14,386 nt of DNA from Candidatus Saccharimonadota bacterium (GTDB lineage: Bacteria; Patescibacteriota; Saccharimonadia; Saccharimonadales; Saccharimonadaceae). The notes beneath the pieces were generated by a model. It ran no database searches. It saw only the letters and a program-made list of their open reading frames with translations, and was not told the origin of the DNA. Positions 8,316 to 14,386 of this stretch are shown piece by piece; the stretch's first letter is position 1; each line of letters begins with the position of its first letter. The stretch covers positions 1 to 14,386 of the forward strand of contig JACQGD010000050.1 of assembly GCA_016199685.1 (NCBI GenBank), in the 5' to 3' direction. A program made the position numbers and the translations under genes.

Positions 8316-10100
8316 TTAGTCTTCGATAAACCCGCCGCTTTGGTGTGACCAGAGCGATGCGTAGGTCCCTTTTTGTGTAAGCAATGTATCATGGGGGCCG
8401 TCTTCGATGATTCTGCCATTGTCGAGTACAATAATTCGATCAAGTTTTGCGATGGTTGAAAGACGATGGGCGATAACAATACTCGTTCGATTGTTCATGA
8501 GTTTTTCGAGTGCGTTTTGGATCAGCTTTTCACTTTCGCTGTCGAGGGCACTGGTCGCTTCGTCGAGGACGAGTATGGGGGCATCCTTGAGGATGGCGCG
8601 TGCAATTGCGATACGTTGCCGTTGGCCGCCACTCAGCTTGACGCCGCGCTCACCGACGATCGTATCGAGGCCATCGGGAAGGTTACTTACAAACTCCATT
8701 GCATTGGCTCGTTCAAGCGCGGAGTATACTTCTTCGTCAGTTGCTTCGCTTCGTCCATAGGCAACATTTTCGCGAAGACTTCTATGGAAAAGATAGGCTT
8801 CCTGAGGAACATAGGCGATGTTTGATCGAAGCGATTGTTGCGAAACGTCACTAATGTTTTGTCCGTCGATCGTAATCTCTCCACCTGTTATATCGGCAAA
8901 TCGTAAGATCAGTTTTGTCATTGTGGTCTTGCCGCCGCCGCTATGGCCTGCGAGTCCAATTCGCTCACCGGGCTTTATATGAAGTGATATATCACTCAAG
9001 ACGAGTGCGTCTTTTTGATCATTGTAGGCAAAATCAACATGGTTGTAGCGTATTTCACCGTCATGGACTGTGAGCGCTTTTGCGTTTGGCGTGTCGGTAA
9101 CTTCCGGTTCTTCATCGATGATGTCGGTAATTTCGGCCGCATCGAGAAATACCTGCTCAATACCACGGATGATTGGTGAGATATCAAAAAGTGAGGTAGT
9201 CAGCCGACCGAGATAGGTGACGGCAAAAATAAGTGCAGCAATAGAGACATTTCCTGTAGTGTAGAGCCATACACAGACAACCATAGTCACGATCTGAAAG
9301 GTAAATAATATTGACTGTCGTACGAATGCTTCGTGTTCAATCAGATCTATCTCTGTCCGTGTTACTTTTTCGATATGAAGACGATCGTTCACAACACGTT
9401 GAATTTCCTTTTGCTCAGTGGCAAAAAATCTGACGATTTGCTGGTTTCCGAGGACGTCGGCAACGGTGCCGCCAAGTCGAGACATGAGTGTCTTTCGTTG
9501 ATGGCGGATCGGTGCGCGTTTTTTCGACCCAGCAAGACTTCGCCAGATAATCAGTCCGGTAACAATCGAAAGTGGGATGAGAAGTATAGGAGAGAGAAAC
9601 GCAACGATGACGAGACTAAAGGTAAAGTTGACGACGATGCCGATGAGCTGAAGAAAAATAACATCAAGAAAACTAACAATCGAATGGCCAAACTTCATCA
9701 CGTCACCTGCCAAGGATCCAACTTTACGATTCGAGAAGAATTGGTCGCTGTGTTTCTCGAGACTACTTACTGCTTTCTCTATAAGGATAGTTTCCATGTG
9801 TTCTTCGTGGCGAAAGAGGCGGCGGAAGCTAATGCTTGAGGTGATCAATGATACAACCGAGAGTACTGCGCCTGCACCGATAATCCACGCTGCCTTTTGC
9901 CAGTTGTGAGGTTCGGTGATTAATGATTGAATAAGAAGGCTAAAGACAAGAGGGATAAGAACGAGATAAATAAGACGATTTATTGGGATAAGCGTTGAAT
10001 ATAAGACAAAGTCGCCTTTGTTTTTCATAATCTCGCCCTTAAAAATTGCGAGTGTTTTTTTAGCGGTCGTTGTGTTGGCGCGATTGAATAATTGAGGCAT
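8316..10100 (-). CDS. ABC exporter, fused membrane and ATPase domains (MsbA/LmrA-like), copy 1
   Basis: This 594-residue half-transporter has six predicted membrane segments in residues 30-320 and a complete nucleotide-binding domain: Walker A GHSGGGKTT (385-393), Q-loop in YVPQEAYLF, signature LSGGQ (489-493), Walker B ILVLDE with catalytic E514, and switch His545. Such type IV exporters act as dimers to expel lipids, peptides or drugs, and the cargo is not readable here. ATG 10100 has AGGA six bases upstream (10110-10107). It is a paralogue of the next gene: both C termini read YASLWSHQSGGFI and both keep the catalytic Glu, so homodimers or a heterodimer with two active sites are possible. 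It has its own promoter and a 113-nt leader encoding a short peptide. Confidence 0.93.
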   Translation of the reverse strand: MPQLFNRANTTTAKKTLAIFKGEIMKNKGDFVLYSTLIPINRLIYLVLIPLVFSLLIQSLITEPHNWQKAAWIIGAGAVLSVVSLITSSISFRRLFRHEEHMETILIEKAVSSLEKHSDQFFSNRKVGSLAGDVMKFGHSIVSFLDVIFLQLIGIVVNFTFSLVIVAFLSPILLIPLSIVTGLIIWRSLAGSKKRAPIRHQRKTLMSRLGGTVADVLGNQQIVRFFATEQKEIQRVVNDRLHIEKVTRTEIDLIEHEAFVRQSILFTFQIVTMVVCVWLYTTGNVSIAALIFAVTYLGRLTTSLFDISPIIRGIEQVFLDAAEITDIIDEEPEVTDTPNAKALTVHDGEIRYNHVDFAYNDQKDALVLSDISLHIKPGERIGLAGHSGGGKTTMTKLILRFADITGGEITIDGQNISDVSQQSLRSNIAYVPQEAYLFHRSLRENVAYGRSEATDEEVYSALERANAMEFVSNLPDGLDTIVGERGVKLSGGQRQRIAIARAILKDAPILVLDEATSALDSESEKLIQNALEKLMNNRTSIVIAHRLSTIAKLDRIIVLDNGRIIEDGPHDTLLTQKGTYASLWSHQSGGFIED

Positions 10101-10156
10101 AGTGATTCCTACTAAAGGCTTTCTAAGATTAGTATAGTTGATGAAATAAGAAATCG

Positions 10157-10210
10157 CTATTGGTTTGGTCGTCCAAACGTGTGCGAGTAGAGGATCCTAG
10201 CGCGGATCAT
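10157..10210 (-). CDS. Leader peptide ORF 1, MIRARILYSHTFGRPNQ
   Basis: This 17-codon ORF (ATG 10210-10208, TAG 10159-10157) lies in the leader of ABC copy 1, three bases after the predicted transcription start. It shares M-I-x-x-R-I-L-Y-S-x-x-F with the ORF upstream of ABC copy 2. Arg5 (AGG versus CGG), Ser9 (TCG versus AGC) and Phe12 (TTT versus TTC) are kept through different codons, which points to selection on the peptide. It has no Shine-Dalgarno and would be translated as a leaderless start. It ends 56 nt before the ABC ATG. By analogy with stalling peptides that control resistance genes, it may sense a ribosome-targeting compound or translation state. That role is inferred. Confidence 0.6.
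   Translation of the reverse strand: MIRARILYSHTFGRPNQ
10163..10178. repeat. Inverted repeat inside leader peptide ORF 1
   Basis: GTTTGG and CCAAAC form a perfect 6-bp inverted repeat around TCGT. In the minus-strand RNA it would be a hairpin spanning codons 11-16 of the leader ORF. A ribosome paused early in the ORF would allow it to form, and one reading through would open it. No equivalent was found in the second leader. Confidence 0.4.
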
Positions 10211-10213
10211 AGT
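10187..10213. repeat. Conserved leader repeat, copy 1
   Basis: GTAGAGGATCC and GGATCATAGT flank six variable bases. All 21 flanking bases are identical to 12105-12131, while none of the six central bases match. Read on the minus strand it is the start of the leader peptide ORF. GATCC and GGATC could also pair as a 5-bp hairpin. Confidence 0.8.
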
Positions 10214-10219
10214 AGAAGT

Positions 10220-10248
10220 ATTATTACATACTCAATACTTGTATGCAA
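10220..10248 (-). promoter_or_regulatory. Promoter of ABC copy 1 and its leader peptide
   Basis: On the minus strand TTGCAT (10248-10243), a 17-bp spacer and AATAAT (10225-10220, 5 of 6) give a start near 10213, three bases before the leader ATG. The arrangement matches the promoter of ABC copy 2 in spacer, -10 type and distance to the leader. A TATACT at 10136-10131, nearer to the ABC start, is a possible second promoter. Confidence 0.5.
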
Positions 10249-10261
10249 TTATTTATTCAAT

Positions 10262-12031
10262 CTAATCCTCTGCGTCGATAAATCCACCAGATTGGTGTGA
10301 CCAGAGCGATGCGTAGATGCTGTTATTTTCGAGAAGCTGCGTATGGGTGCCATCTTCGACGATGGTTCCTTTGTCGAGGACGATGATTCGATCAAGTGTC
10401 GCAATGGTCGAAAGACGGTGTGCAATCACAATGGAGGTTTTATGCTTCATAAGTTTTTCGAGTGCATCTTGGATTAACTTCTCACTTTCGCTATCAAGCG
10501 CGCTTGTCGCCTCATCGAGGATGAGGATCGGTGCATCTTTGAGAATTGCCCGTGCAATCGCGACGCGCTGGCGCTGACCGCCACTCAGCTTGACGCCGCG
10601 CTCACCGACAAGTGTTTCATAGCCCTCAGCGAGTTCATTGATAAACGTATCGGCGTGCGCTTTTTTTGCTGCACTCTTGATCTCGCTCAGTGAAGCTCCA
10701 GGGTTGCCGTAGCTGATGTTTTCGGCAATACTTCGATGAAAAAGGAGCGGCTCTTGTGGCACATATGCGATTGCATCGTGCAGAGAAGTTTGAGAAACCT
10801 TAGCAATATTTTGATTGTCGATAGCAATAGCGCCGCTTGCTGGATCGACGAATCGTAGGAGTAGTTTTGTCAGTGTCGTTTTACCTGAGCCGCTAATTCC
10901 CACAATTCCCACCTTTTGACCAGCCGGGATGCTCAAGCTAAGTTGATCGAAGAGTGCTGATTTTGCGCCGTCATGTGTGAAAGTGAGGTCGGTGATAGAA
11001 AGTGTACCATGCTGTGCTTTCAACGACTTCGTTGAGGTATCTTTGACGCCGATTGGCTGATTGAGGATTTCGAGCATCTCCTCTGAATCTCCAGTAATTT
11101 GGTAGAAATTGCGGAGAATACTTGAGATATTCCAAATCTCTTGGATAAGGTTGAATGTGTACGTAAAGCAAAGGTACATAACGGCCGCATCGGCTATGCC
11201 ATGCTGCACTGCCCAGATAGATGCGACGAGCGCAGAAATTCGCATCAGTGTGGTGACACTGGCGGAGGCCGGTGAGTCGGTCATGATGCCACTCCGTACG
11301 CGGAACTCTTTGACGAGCATATCGTCGATTGATGTATCAAGTCGCTTTTGCTCGTAGCGCTCCTTGCTATCAATTTTTACTGCAAAGATGTTCGATATCG
11401 AGTCAGACAACTGTGCTGATATTTTGGTGTATGCTTTTGAGCGTGCTTTTTGGCGCGGCCGCATAAATCGTGTTCCATAAAACGCCGCGATGATAAAGAC
11501 AACAACAAGAATAGCAAGGACGATTGCATATTGCCAGATCAAAAACGAAATACCAACAATCGTCGCGATAATTGAAGTAACGATAAACAGCATTTCGAAG
11601 ATGATCATTTGCCAGAAGCTATTAAATGCCGATCCGAATTTGTTTACTTTTGAAACGAGGGATCCAGCAAAATTATCGTTATAAAAATCAAGCGAGTGAT
11701 GGGTGAGTTTCTCGTAGCTTTCGCGGTAGATATCCCGAGCACCCCGCACTTGTACCTCCCAGGCCGCATAGAGATTGACTCGATAGCCAATGATTTGCGT
11801 CAAGACTTGAAGAACAGCATAACCCGCTATGAGCCAGATGGAGGATTCGAGCGTGACTGTTCCTGCCTGAATCTGCGAGAGAACAATCGCAATAATAATC
11901 GGTGTGACGTAGCGTTCAAAAATAATCGTCAGTGGTGCAACAACGAAACTTGTCACGACTTGACGCTTAAATTTCATGGCATGTCCCCAATGAAATTTCA
12001 GTATTTGTTTAGTTGTAATATCTTTTGTCAT
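10262..12031 (-). CDS. ABC exporter, fused membrane and ATPase domains (MsbA/LmrA-like), copy 2
   Basis: This 589-residue half-transporter has a six-helix membrane domain in about residues 25-310, then Walker A GISGSGKTT (378-386), YVPQEPLLF Q-loop, signature LSGGQ (482-486), Walker B ILILDE with E507 and switch His538. All catalytic residues are present. The membrane domain differs clearly from that of copy 1 while the ATPase domains are close, with 32 identical consecutive bases around the signature, so cargo may differ or the two may pair. It lies upstream of copy 1 in the same direction, yet each has its own promoter and leader. The ribosome site is weak (GAAAG about 11 nt before ATG 12031), which suits control by the leader. 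Confidence 0.93.
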   Translation of the reverse strand: MTKDITTKQILKFHWGHAMKFKRQVVTSFVVAPLTIIFERYVTPIIIAIVLSQIQAGTVTLESSIWLIAGYAVLQVLTQIIGYRVNLYAAWEVQVRGARDIYRESYEKLTHHSLDFYNDNFAGSLVSKVNKFGSAFNSFWQMIIFEMLFIVTSIIATIVGISFLIWQYAIVLAILVVVFIIAAFYGTRFMRPRQKARSKAYTKISAQLSDSISNIFAVKIDSKERYEQKRLDTSIDDMLVKEFRVRSGIMTDSPASASVTTLMRISALVASIWAVQHGIADAAVMYLCFTYTFNLIQEIWNISSILRNFYQITGDSEEMLEILNQPIGVKDTSTKSLKAQHGTLSITDLTFTHDGAKSALFDQLSLSIPAGQKVGIVGISGSGKTTLTKLLLRFVDPASGAIAIDNQNIAKVSQTSLHDAIAYVPQEPLLFHRSIAENISYGNPGASLSEIKSAAKKAHADTFINELAEGYETLVGERGVKLSGGQRQRVAIARAILKDAPILILDEATSALDSESEKLIQDALEKLMKHKTSIVIAHRLSTIATLDRIIVLDKGTIVEDGTHTQLLENNSIYASLWSHQSGGFIDAED

Positions 12032-12089
12032 GACTGGATTACTTTCGCGTGATCATTTGTTTGTATAGAACGAGAGAGATGTATGTTAC

Positions 12090-12128
12090 TCAGAAACGTT
12101 CGCTGTAGAGGATCCGCTGTTGGATCAT
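12090..12128 (-). CDS. Leader peptide ORF 2, MIQQRILYSERF
   Basis: This 12-codon ORF (ATG 12128-12126, TGA 12092-12090) lies in the leader of ABC copy 2, three bases after the predicted start of transcription. Eight of its twelve residues match leader peptide 1, including the run R-I-L-Y-S. It ends 58 nt before the ABC ATG, close to the 56 nt in the other leader. Just downstream is a second tiny frame, MITRK (12056-12039), of unknown meaning. Regulation by ribosome stalling is inferred. Confidence 0.6.
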   Translation of the reverse strand: MIQQRILYSERF

Positions 12129-12131
12129 AGT
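12105..12131. repeat. Conserved leader repeat, copy 2
   Basis: This is the partner of the repeat at 10187-10213: the same GTAGAGGATCC and GGATCATAGT flanks with a different six-base centre (GCTGTT instead of TAGCGC). The TATTAT that forms the minus-strand -10 lies at the same offset after the repeat in both copies. Confidence 0.8.
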
Positions 12132-12137
12132 GCTCTT

Positions 12138-12166
12138 ATTATGGCATAACATATATAAGGTTACAA
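12138..12166 (-). promoter_or_regulatory. Promoter of ABC copy 2 and its leader peptide
   Basis: On the minus strand TTGTAA (12166-12161), a 17-bp spacer and CATAAT (12143-12138, 5 of 6) predict a start near 12131. The -35 lies 3 bp from the -10 of the divergent DUF2127 promoter, so the two promoters overlap and probably compete. A second possible -10, TATACA at 12067-12062, lies inside the leader. Confidence 0.55.
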
Positions 12167-12175
12167 GTGTATACT
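12146..12175 (+). promoter_or_regulatory. Leaderless promoter of the DUF2127 operon
   Basis: TATACT (12170-12175) is preceded by ATAACA (12146-12151, 4 of 6 to the -35 consensus, 18-bp spacer). Six bases then lead to ATG 12182, so +1 should be the A of the start codon. Confidence 0.55.
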
Positions 12176-12181
12176 GGGAGA

Positions 12182-12694
12182 ATGAACGTTGCGACACTCA
12201 GGCACGGCCAATGGTTTGAAAGAATCTACAAGGTTGGAATTGGCATTAAGGGCTTTGACGGCGCTGTCGAATTGGTAACCGGCATACTGCTGCTCGTCGC
12301 ACCAGGTATTGTCCATGGAATGTTGTCAGCGATTATAGGGTATGCACAGCATCATTCCGGCTTAACCTATGCTTTTATCGCTGAACATATTGCGCGACTC
12401 GACAATGATTTGGCAAAGAGTGGTTTGGCTTTTCTCATCATTTTTTTGATCGGTCACGGTGTCGTAAAAATTGTCCTCGTCTATTGTTTGCTAAGGAGAA
12501 TTCTTCGGGCGTATCCGTATGCGCTTTGCGTGCTCGTACTGTTTTTGGTCTACCAACTCTATGTTCTTGTGCAGGACCCACTCTCGATCGGCATGTGGGT
12601 GTTCACACTACTAGACATTGCAATTATTTGGCTCGTATGGGGCGAATACACGGATCTACGTAAAGCGATTACGGTAAAAGGCACTCGATCATGA
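12182..12694 (+). CDS. DUF2127 family membrane protein
   Basis: The 170-residue protein has four membrane segments: GAVELVTGILLLVAPGIV, the AFLIIFLIGHGVVKIVLVY helix, ALCVLVLFLVYQLYVLV and WVFTLLDIAIIWLVWGEY. The order, the GHGVVK segment and the ending with a DxxxxWLxWxEY pattern fit DUF2127, a family of predicted inner-membrane proteins with no established function. ATG 12182 is preferred over GTG 12167 because the TATACT box ends 6 nt before it, and the GTG lies before the expected transcript start. GGGAG touches the ATG and is too close to act as a Shine-Dalgarno. The stop TGA overlaps the next ATG (ATGA), so it is co-translated with the MFS gene. This TGA stop also indicates the standard code. 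Confidence 0.8.
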   Translation: MNVATLRHGQWFERIYKVGIGIKGFDGAVELVTGILLLVAPGIVHGMLSAIIGYAQHHSGLTYAFIAEHIARLDNDLAKSGLAFLIIFLIGHGVVKIVLVYCLLRRILRAYPYALCVLVLFLVYQLYVLVQDPLSIGMWVFTLLDIAIIWLVWGEYTDLRKAITVKGTRS

Positions 12695-14386
12695 TGAAAC
12701 AATTCTATCAAGTTTTGATCAACACGCTTATTGCAAATGTCACGACAAGTTACCTTTGGTTTGCATTGACGTTTTGGGTGTATCTTGAAACTCGCTCAGT
12801 GCTCGCGACGGCGATTATTGGAGGTGCATATATGTTGTTTGTCGCGATTTTCAGCCTCGTATTCGGCACGATCGTTGATCATAACAAAAAGAAACGCGTG
12901 ATGCTCTATTCGAGTGTTATTACGTTTATCATGTATGTGCTAGCGGGAATTGTCTATCTTGCGTCTCCAAAAGAAGCGCTTGTTGATTGGCGTGAGCTGC
13001 TCTTTTGGGTATTTACTGGCGTTATCTTGATCGGTGGTGTTGTAGAAAACATGCGAAATATCGCGCTCTCGACGACGGTGACGTTACTCGTACCAAAAGA
13101 GGGGCGTGACAAGGCGAACGGACTTGTCGGAACGGTGCAAGGTGTAGCATTCATGGTGACGTCTGTCTTTAGTGGACTCTCGATTGGACTTCTTGGGATG
13201 GGCTGGACACTAGCAATTGCGATCGCTTTGACGGGTGTCGCGTTAATTCATTTATTTTTTGTAAAAATCCCAGAAGATGAGATTGTCCATGACCCTGAGC
13301 TCGGAAGTAAAAAAGTTGACATAAAAGGAAGTATTGCGGCAATCAAAGCAGTGCCGGGACTTGCATGGCTTATCTTTTTCACGACATTCAACAATCTCAT
13401 TGGCGGAGTGTTTATGGCGCTGATGGACCCGTATGGACTGACACTTTTCTCGGTTGAGATGTGGGGAATTGTGCTCGGTGTGACGAGTACTGGATTCATT
13501 ATTGGCGGCTTGCTTGTTGCTAAGAAAGGTTTAGGCAAAAATCCACTTCGTACTATGCTGTTAGTTAATGTCGGAATAGCGGTCCTGGGTGCCGCATTTG
13601 TCATACGAGAATTTTGGCTTCTATACGCTGTGGGGATATTTGTCTTTATGGCACTAATGCCAATTGCTGAGGCAACGGAGCAAACGATTATTCAACGTGT
13701 TGTTCCGCTTAAGCGACAAGGACGAGTCTTTGGGTTTGCCCAAAGTATAGAGTCAGCATCGATGCCCGTCAGTGCGTTTATGATTGGGCCACTCGCTGAG
13801 TTCTTCATCATTCCGTACATGAGATCAGACATCGGCAGGGCACAGTTCGGCTGGGTACTTGGAGGTGGTGAAGCACGAGGCATCGCATTGGTATTTATCG
13901 TAGCGAGCGCGATCATGCTTGTCACTGTTGGCGGTGACATGGACGACCTGAAATCTTATATAAAAGAAACAAAAAAATTTCCTGGGTTCAAAGATGTTGT
14001 CTTTAAGTGGAGCGATGGCGGACGCGAAGACTTCCCAAGAATGAGCGTCAAACATCGACGTGAACTTGTTGGATTCAAAAATAGTGACGAAGAATTTACC
14101 GTTGATGAGCAAGGCGTTGTCGGTGGAGGCAAGCACCTGAAACCTGCGCAGGTAAATGAGCTGGTGGAGCAATACGGAGACGATGTTGTGTTCTTTGATG
14201 GTCGCAATGCCCACGAGGCGGCGATCGGGAAGTTCAAGAATGCAGTTGTGCCAAATACAAATACATCACGTGATTTCATTGATGAGCTCGAAAGTGATAA
14301 ATATGATGATATCAAGAATAAAAAAGTGATTACGTACTGCACCGGCGGCATTCGCTGCGAAGTGATCAGCGCCATGATGAAAAAGC
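12691..14386 (+). CDS. MFS transporter fused in frame to a TrhO fragment, incomplete at the right edge
   Basis: Residues 1 to about 413 form a major facilitator protein of the MFS_3 exporter type, with about twelve membrane segments. The motif A-like loop GTIVDHNKKKRVM lies between helices 2 and 3, and a long central loop (KIPEDEIVHDPELGSKKVDI) separates the halves. The last helix (GIALVFIVASAIMLVTV) is cut where the usual cytoplasmic tail should begin. The frame then continues with no stop into a TrhO sequence for 150 residues and leaves the window. ATG 12691 overlaps the DUF2127 stop, with AAAAGG nine bases upstream. The transported substrate is unknown. The joint is best explained by a deletion that removed the MFS tail, any spacer and the start of trhO, whether real or an assembly error. 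Confidence 0.85.
   Translation, partial: MMKQFYQVLINTLIANVTTSYLWFALTFWVYLETRSVLATAIIGGAYMLFVAIFSLVFGTIVDHNKKKRVMLYSSVITFIMYVLAGIVYLASPKEALVDWRELLFWVFTGVILIGGVVENMRNIALSTTVTLLVPKEGRDKANGLVGTVQGVAFMVTSVFSGLSIGLLGMGWTLAIAIALTGVALIHLFFVKIPEDEIVHDPELGSKKVDIKGSIAAIKAVPGLAWLIFFTTFNNLIGGVFMALMDPYGLTLFSVEMWGIVLGVTSTGFIIGGLLVAKKGLGKNPLRTMLLVNVGIAVLGAAFVIREFWLLYAVGIFVFMALMPIAEATEQTIIQRVVPLKRQGRVFGFAQSIESASMPVSAFMIGPLAEFFIIPYMRSDIGRAQFGWVLGGGEARGIALVFIVASAIMLVTVGGDMDDLKSYIKETKKFPGFKDVVFKWSDGGREDFPRMSVKHRRELVGFKNSDEEFTVDEQGVVGGGKHLKPAQVNELVEQYGDDVVFFDGRNAHEAAIGKFKNAVVPNTNTSRDFIDELESDKYDDIKNKKVITYCTGGIRCEVISAMMKK
13927..14386 (+). pseudogene. trhO: TrhO (tRNA uridine 34 hydroxylase), N-terminus missing, right end cut by the window
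   Basis: This is the TrhO part of the fused frame. The segment from GGDMDDLKSYIKETKKFPGF resembles the second half of the TrhO N-terminal domain, normally preceded by a GINGT motif that is absent. The rhodanese domain follows: GGGKHLKP, VVFFDGRNAHEAAIGKFKNA and the active-site loop TYCTGGIRCE, whose first Cys (codon 14338-14340) is the catalytic residue. TrhO makes 5-hydroxyuridine at the wobble base of tRNA in an O2-dependent way. Compared with the usual 270-350 residues, roughly the first 60 or more are missing. An internal ATG at 13939 has no ribosome site, so independent translation is unlikely. Confidence 0.82.

Noticed and set aside
8028..9839. Long plus-strand open frames opposite the orphan gene and ABC copy 1
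   Set aside because: They mirror the codon structure of the real minus-strand genes and show no domains or ribosome sites.
10131..10136. TATACT inside the leader as the main ABC copy 1 promoter
   Set aside because: It lacks a -35 at any usual spacing. The upstream promoter matches that of ABC copy 2 in layout, so this is kept only as a possible secondary start.
1..14386. CRISPR arrays, tRNA or rRNA genes, insertion sequences
   Set aside because: No regularly spaced repeats, cloverleaf-like sequences or transposase motifs were seen on either strand. The only repeats are the ABC leader pair and paralogous coding sequence.

Overview
The window looks like a stretch of a small-genome bacterial chromosome, most probably from the Candidate Phyla Radiation and by feel Saccharibacteria (TM7). 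The support is indirect. Genes are tightly packed with 1-4 nt overlaps. The repertoire is DNA repair, a TL5/CTC-type bL25, DedA, a stand-alone DEAH helicase, paired ABC exporters, an MFS carrier and TrhO. TGA acts as a stop (DUF2127 gene, leader peptide 2), which argues against the SR1/Gracilibacteria code. The phylum call is inference from protein style, not from a search.

Layout, left to right. (1) The start of an unknown minus-strand gene (1-79), divergent from uvrA. (2) uvrA (170-2705), broken by an internal deletion that removes the ABC signature and Walker B of the first ATPase, followed with a 1-nt overlap by a PmtA-like methyltransferase. (3) A convergent DedA membrane protein, then a two-way promoter region, then bL25 with a strong terminator. 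(4) A DEAH-box helicase whose last 80 codons are in another frame. (5) A minus-strand orphan gene of unknown function, with a hairpin terminator at its end and a palindrome in its leader. (6) Two paralogous full-length ABC exporters on the minus strand. (7) A divergent plus-strand operon: a DUF2127 membrane protein, then an MFS transporter that runs in frame into the C-terminal part of TrhO (tRNA U34 hydroxylase) and off the window edge.

The most interesting signal is upstream of the ABC exporters. Each gene has a matching minus-strand promoter (TTG-type -35, 17-bp spacer, xATAAT -10) and a leader of about 100-113 nt. Each leader opens almost at +1 with a short ORF. The two peptides, MIRARILYSHTFGRPNQ and MIQQRILYSERF, share M-I-x-x-R-I-L-Y-S-x-x-F. 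Three shared residues (Arg5, Ser9, Phe12) use different codons in the two copies, so the similarity looks selected at protein level. This resembles leader-peptide control of drug exporters (ribosome-stalling attenuation), and I know of no such described peptide.

A second theme is promoters placed 6-9 nt upstream of the start codon (uvrA, dedA, DUF2127 and both leader peptides), which implies leaderless or nearly leaderless mRNAs. bL25, the helicase, the orphan gene and the first ABC exporter instead have clear Shine-Dalgarno sites.

Three coding disruptions fall in 14 kb: the uvrA deletion, the helicase frameshift and the MFS-TrhO fusion. That clustering makes assembly or sequencing error at least as likely as real gene decay. 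Read mapping across 1430-1450, 7325-7345 and 13915-13940 would decide.
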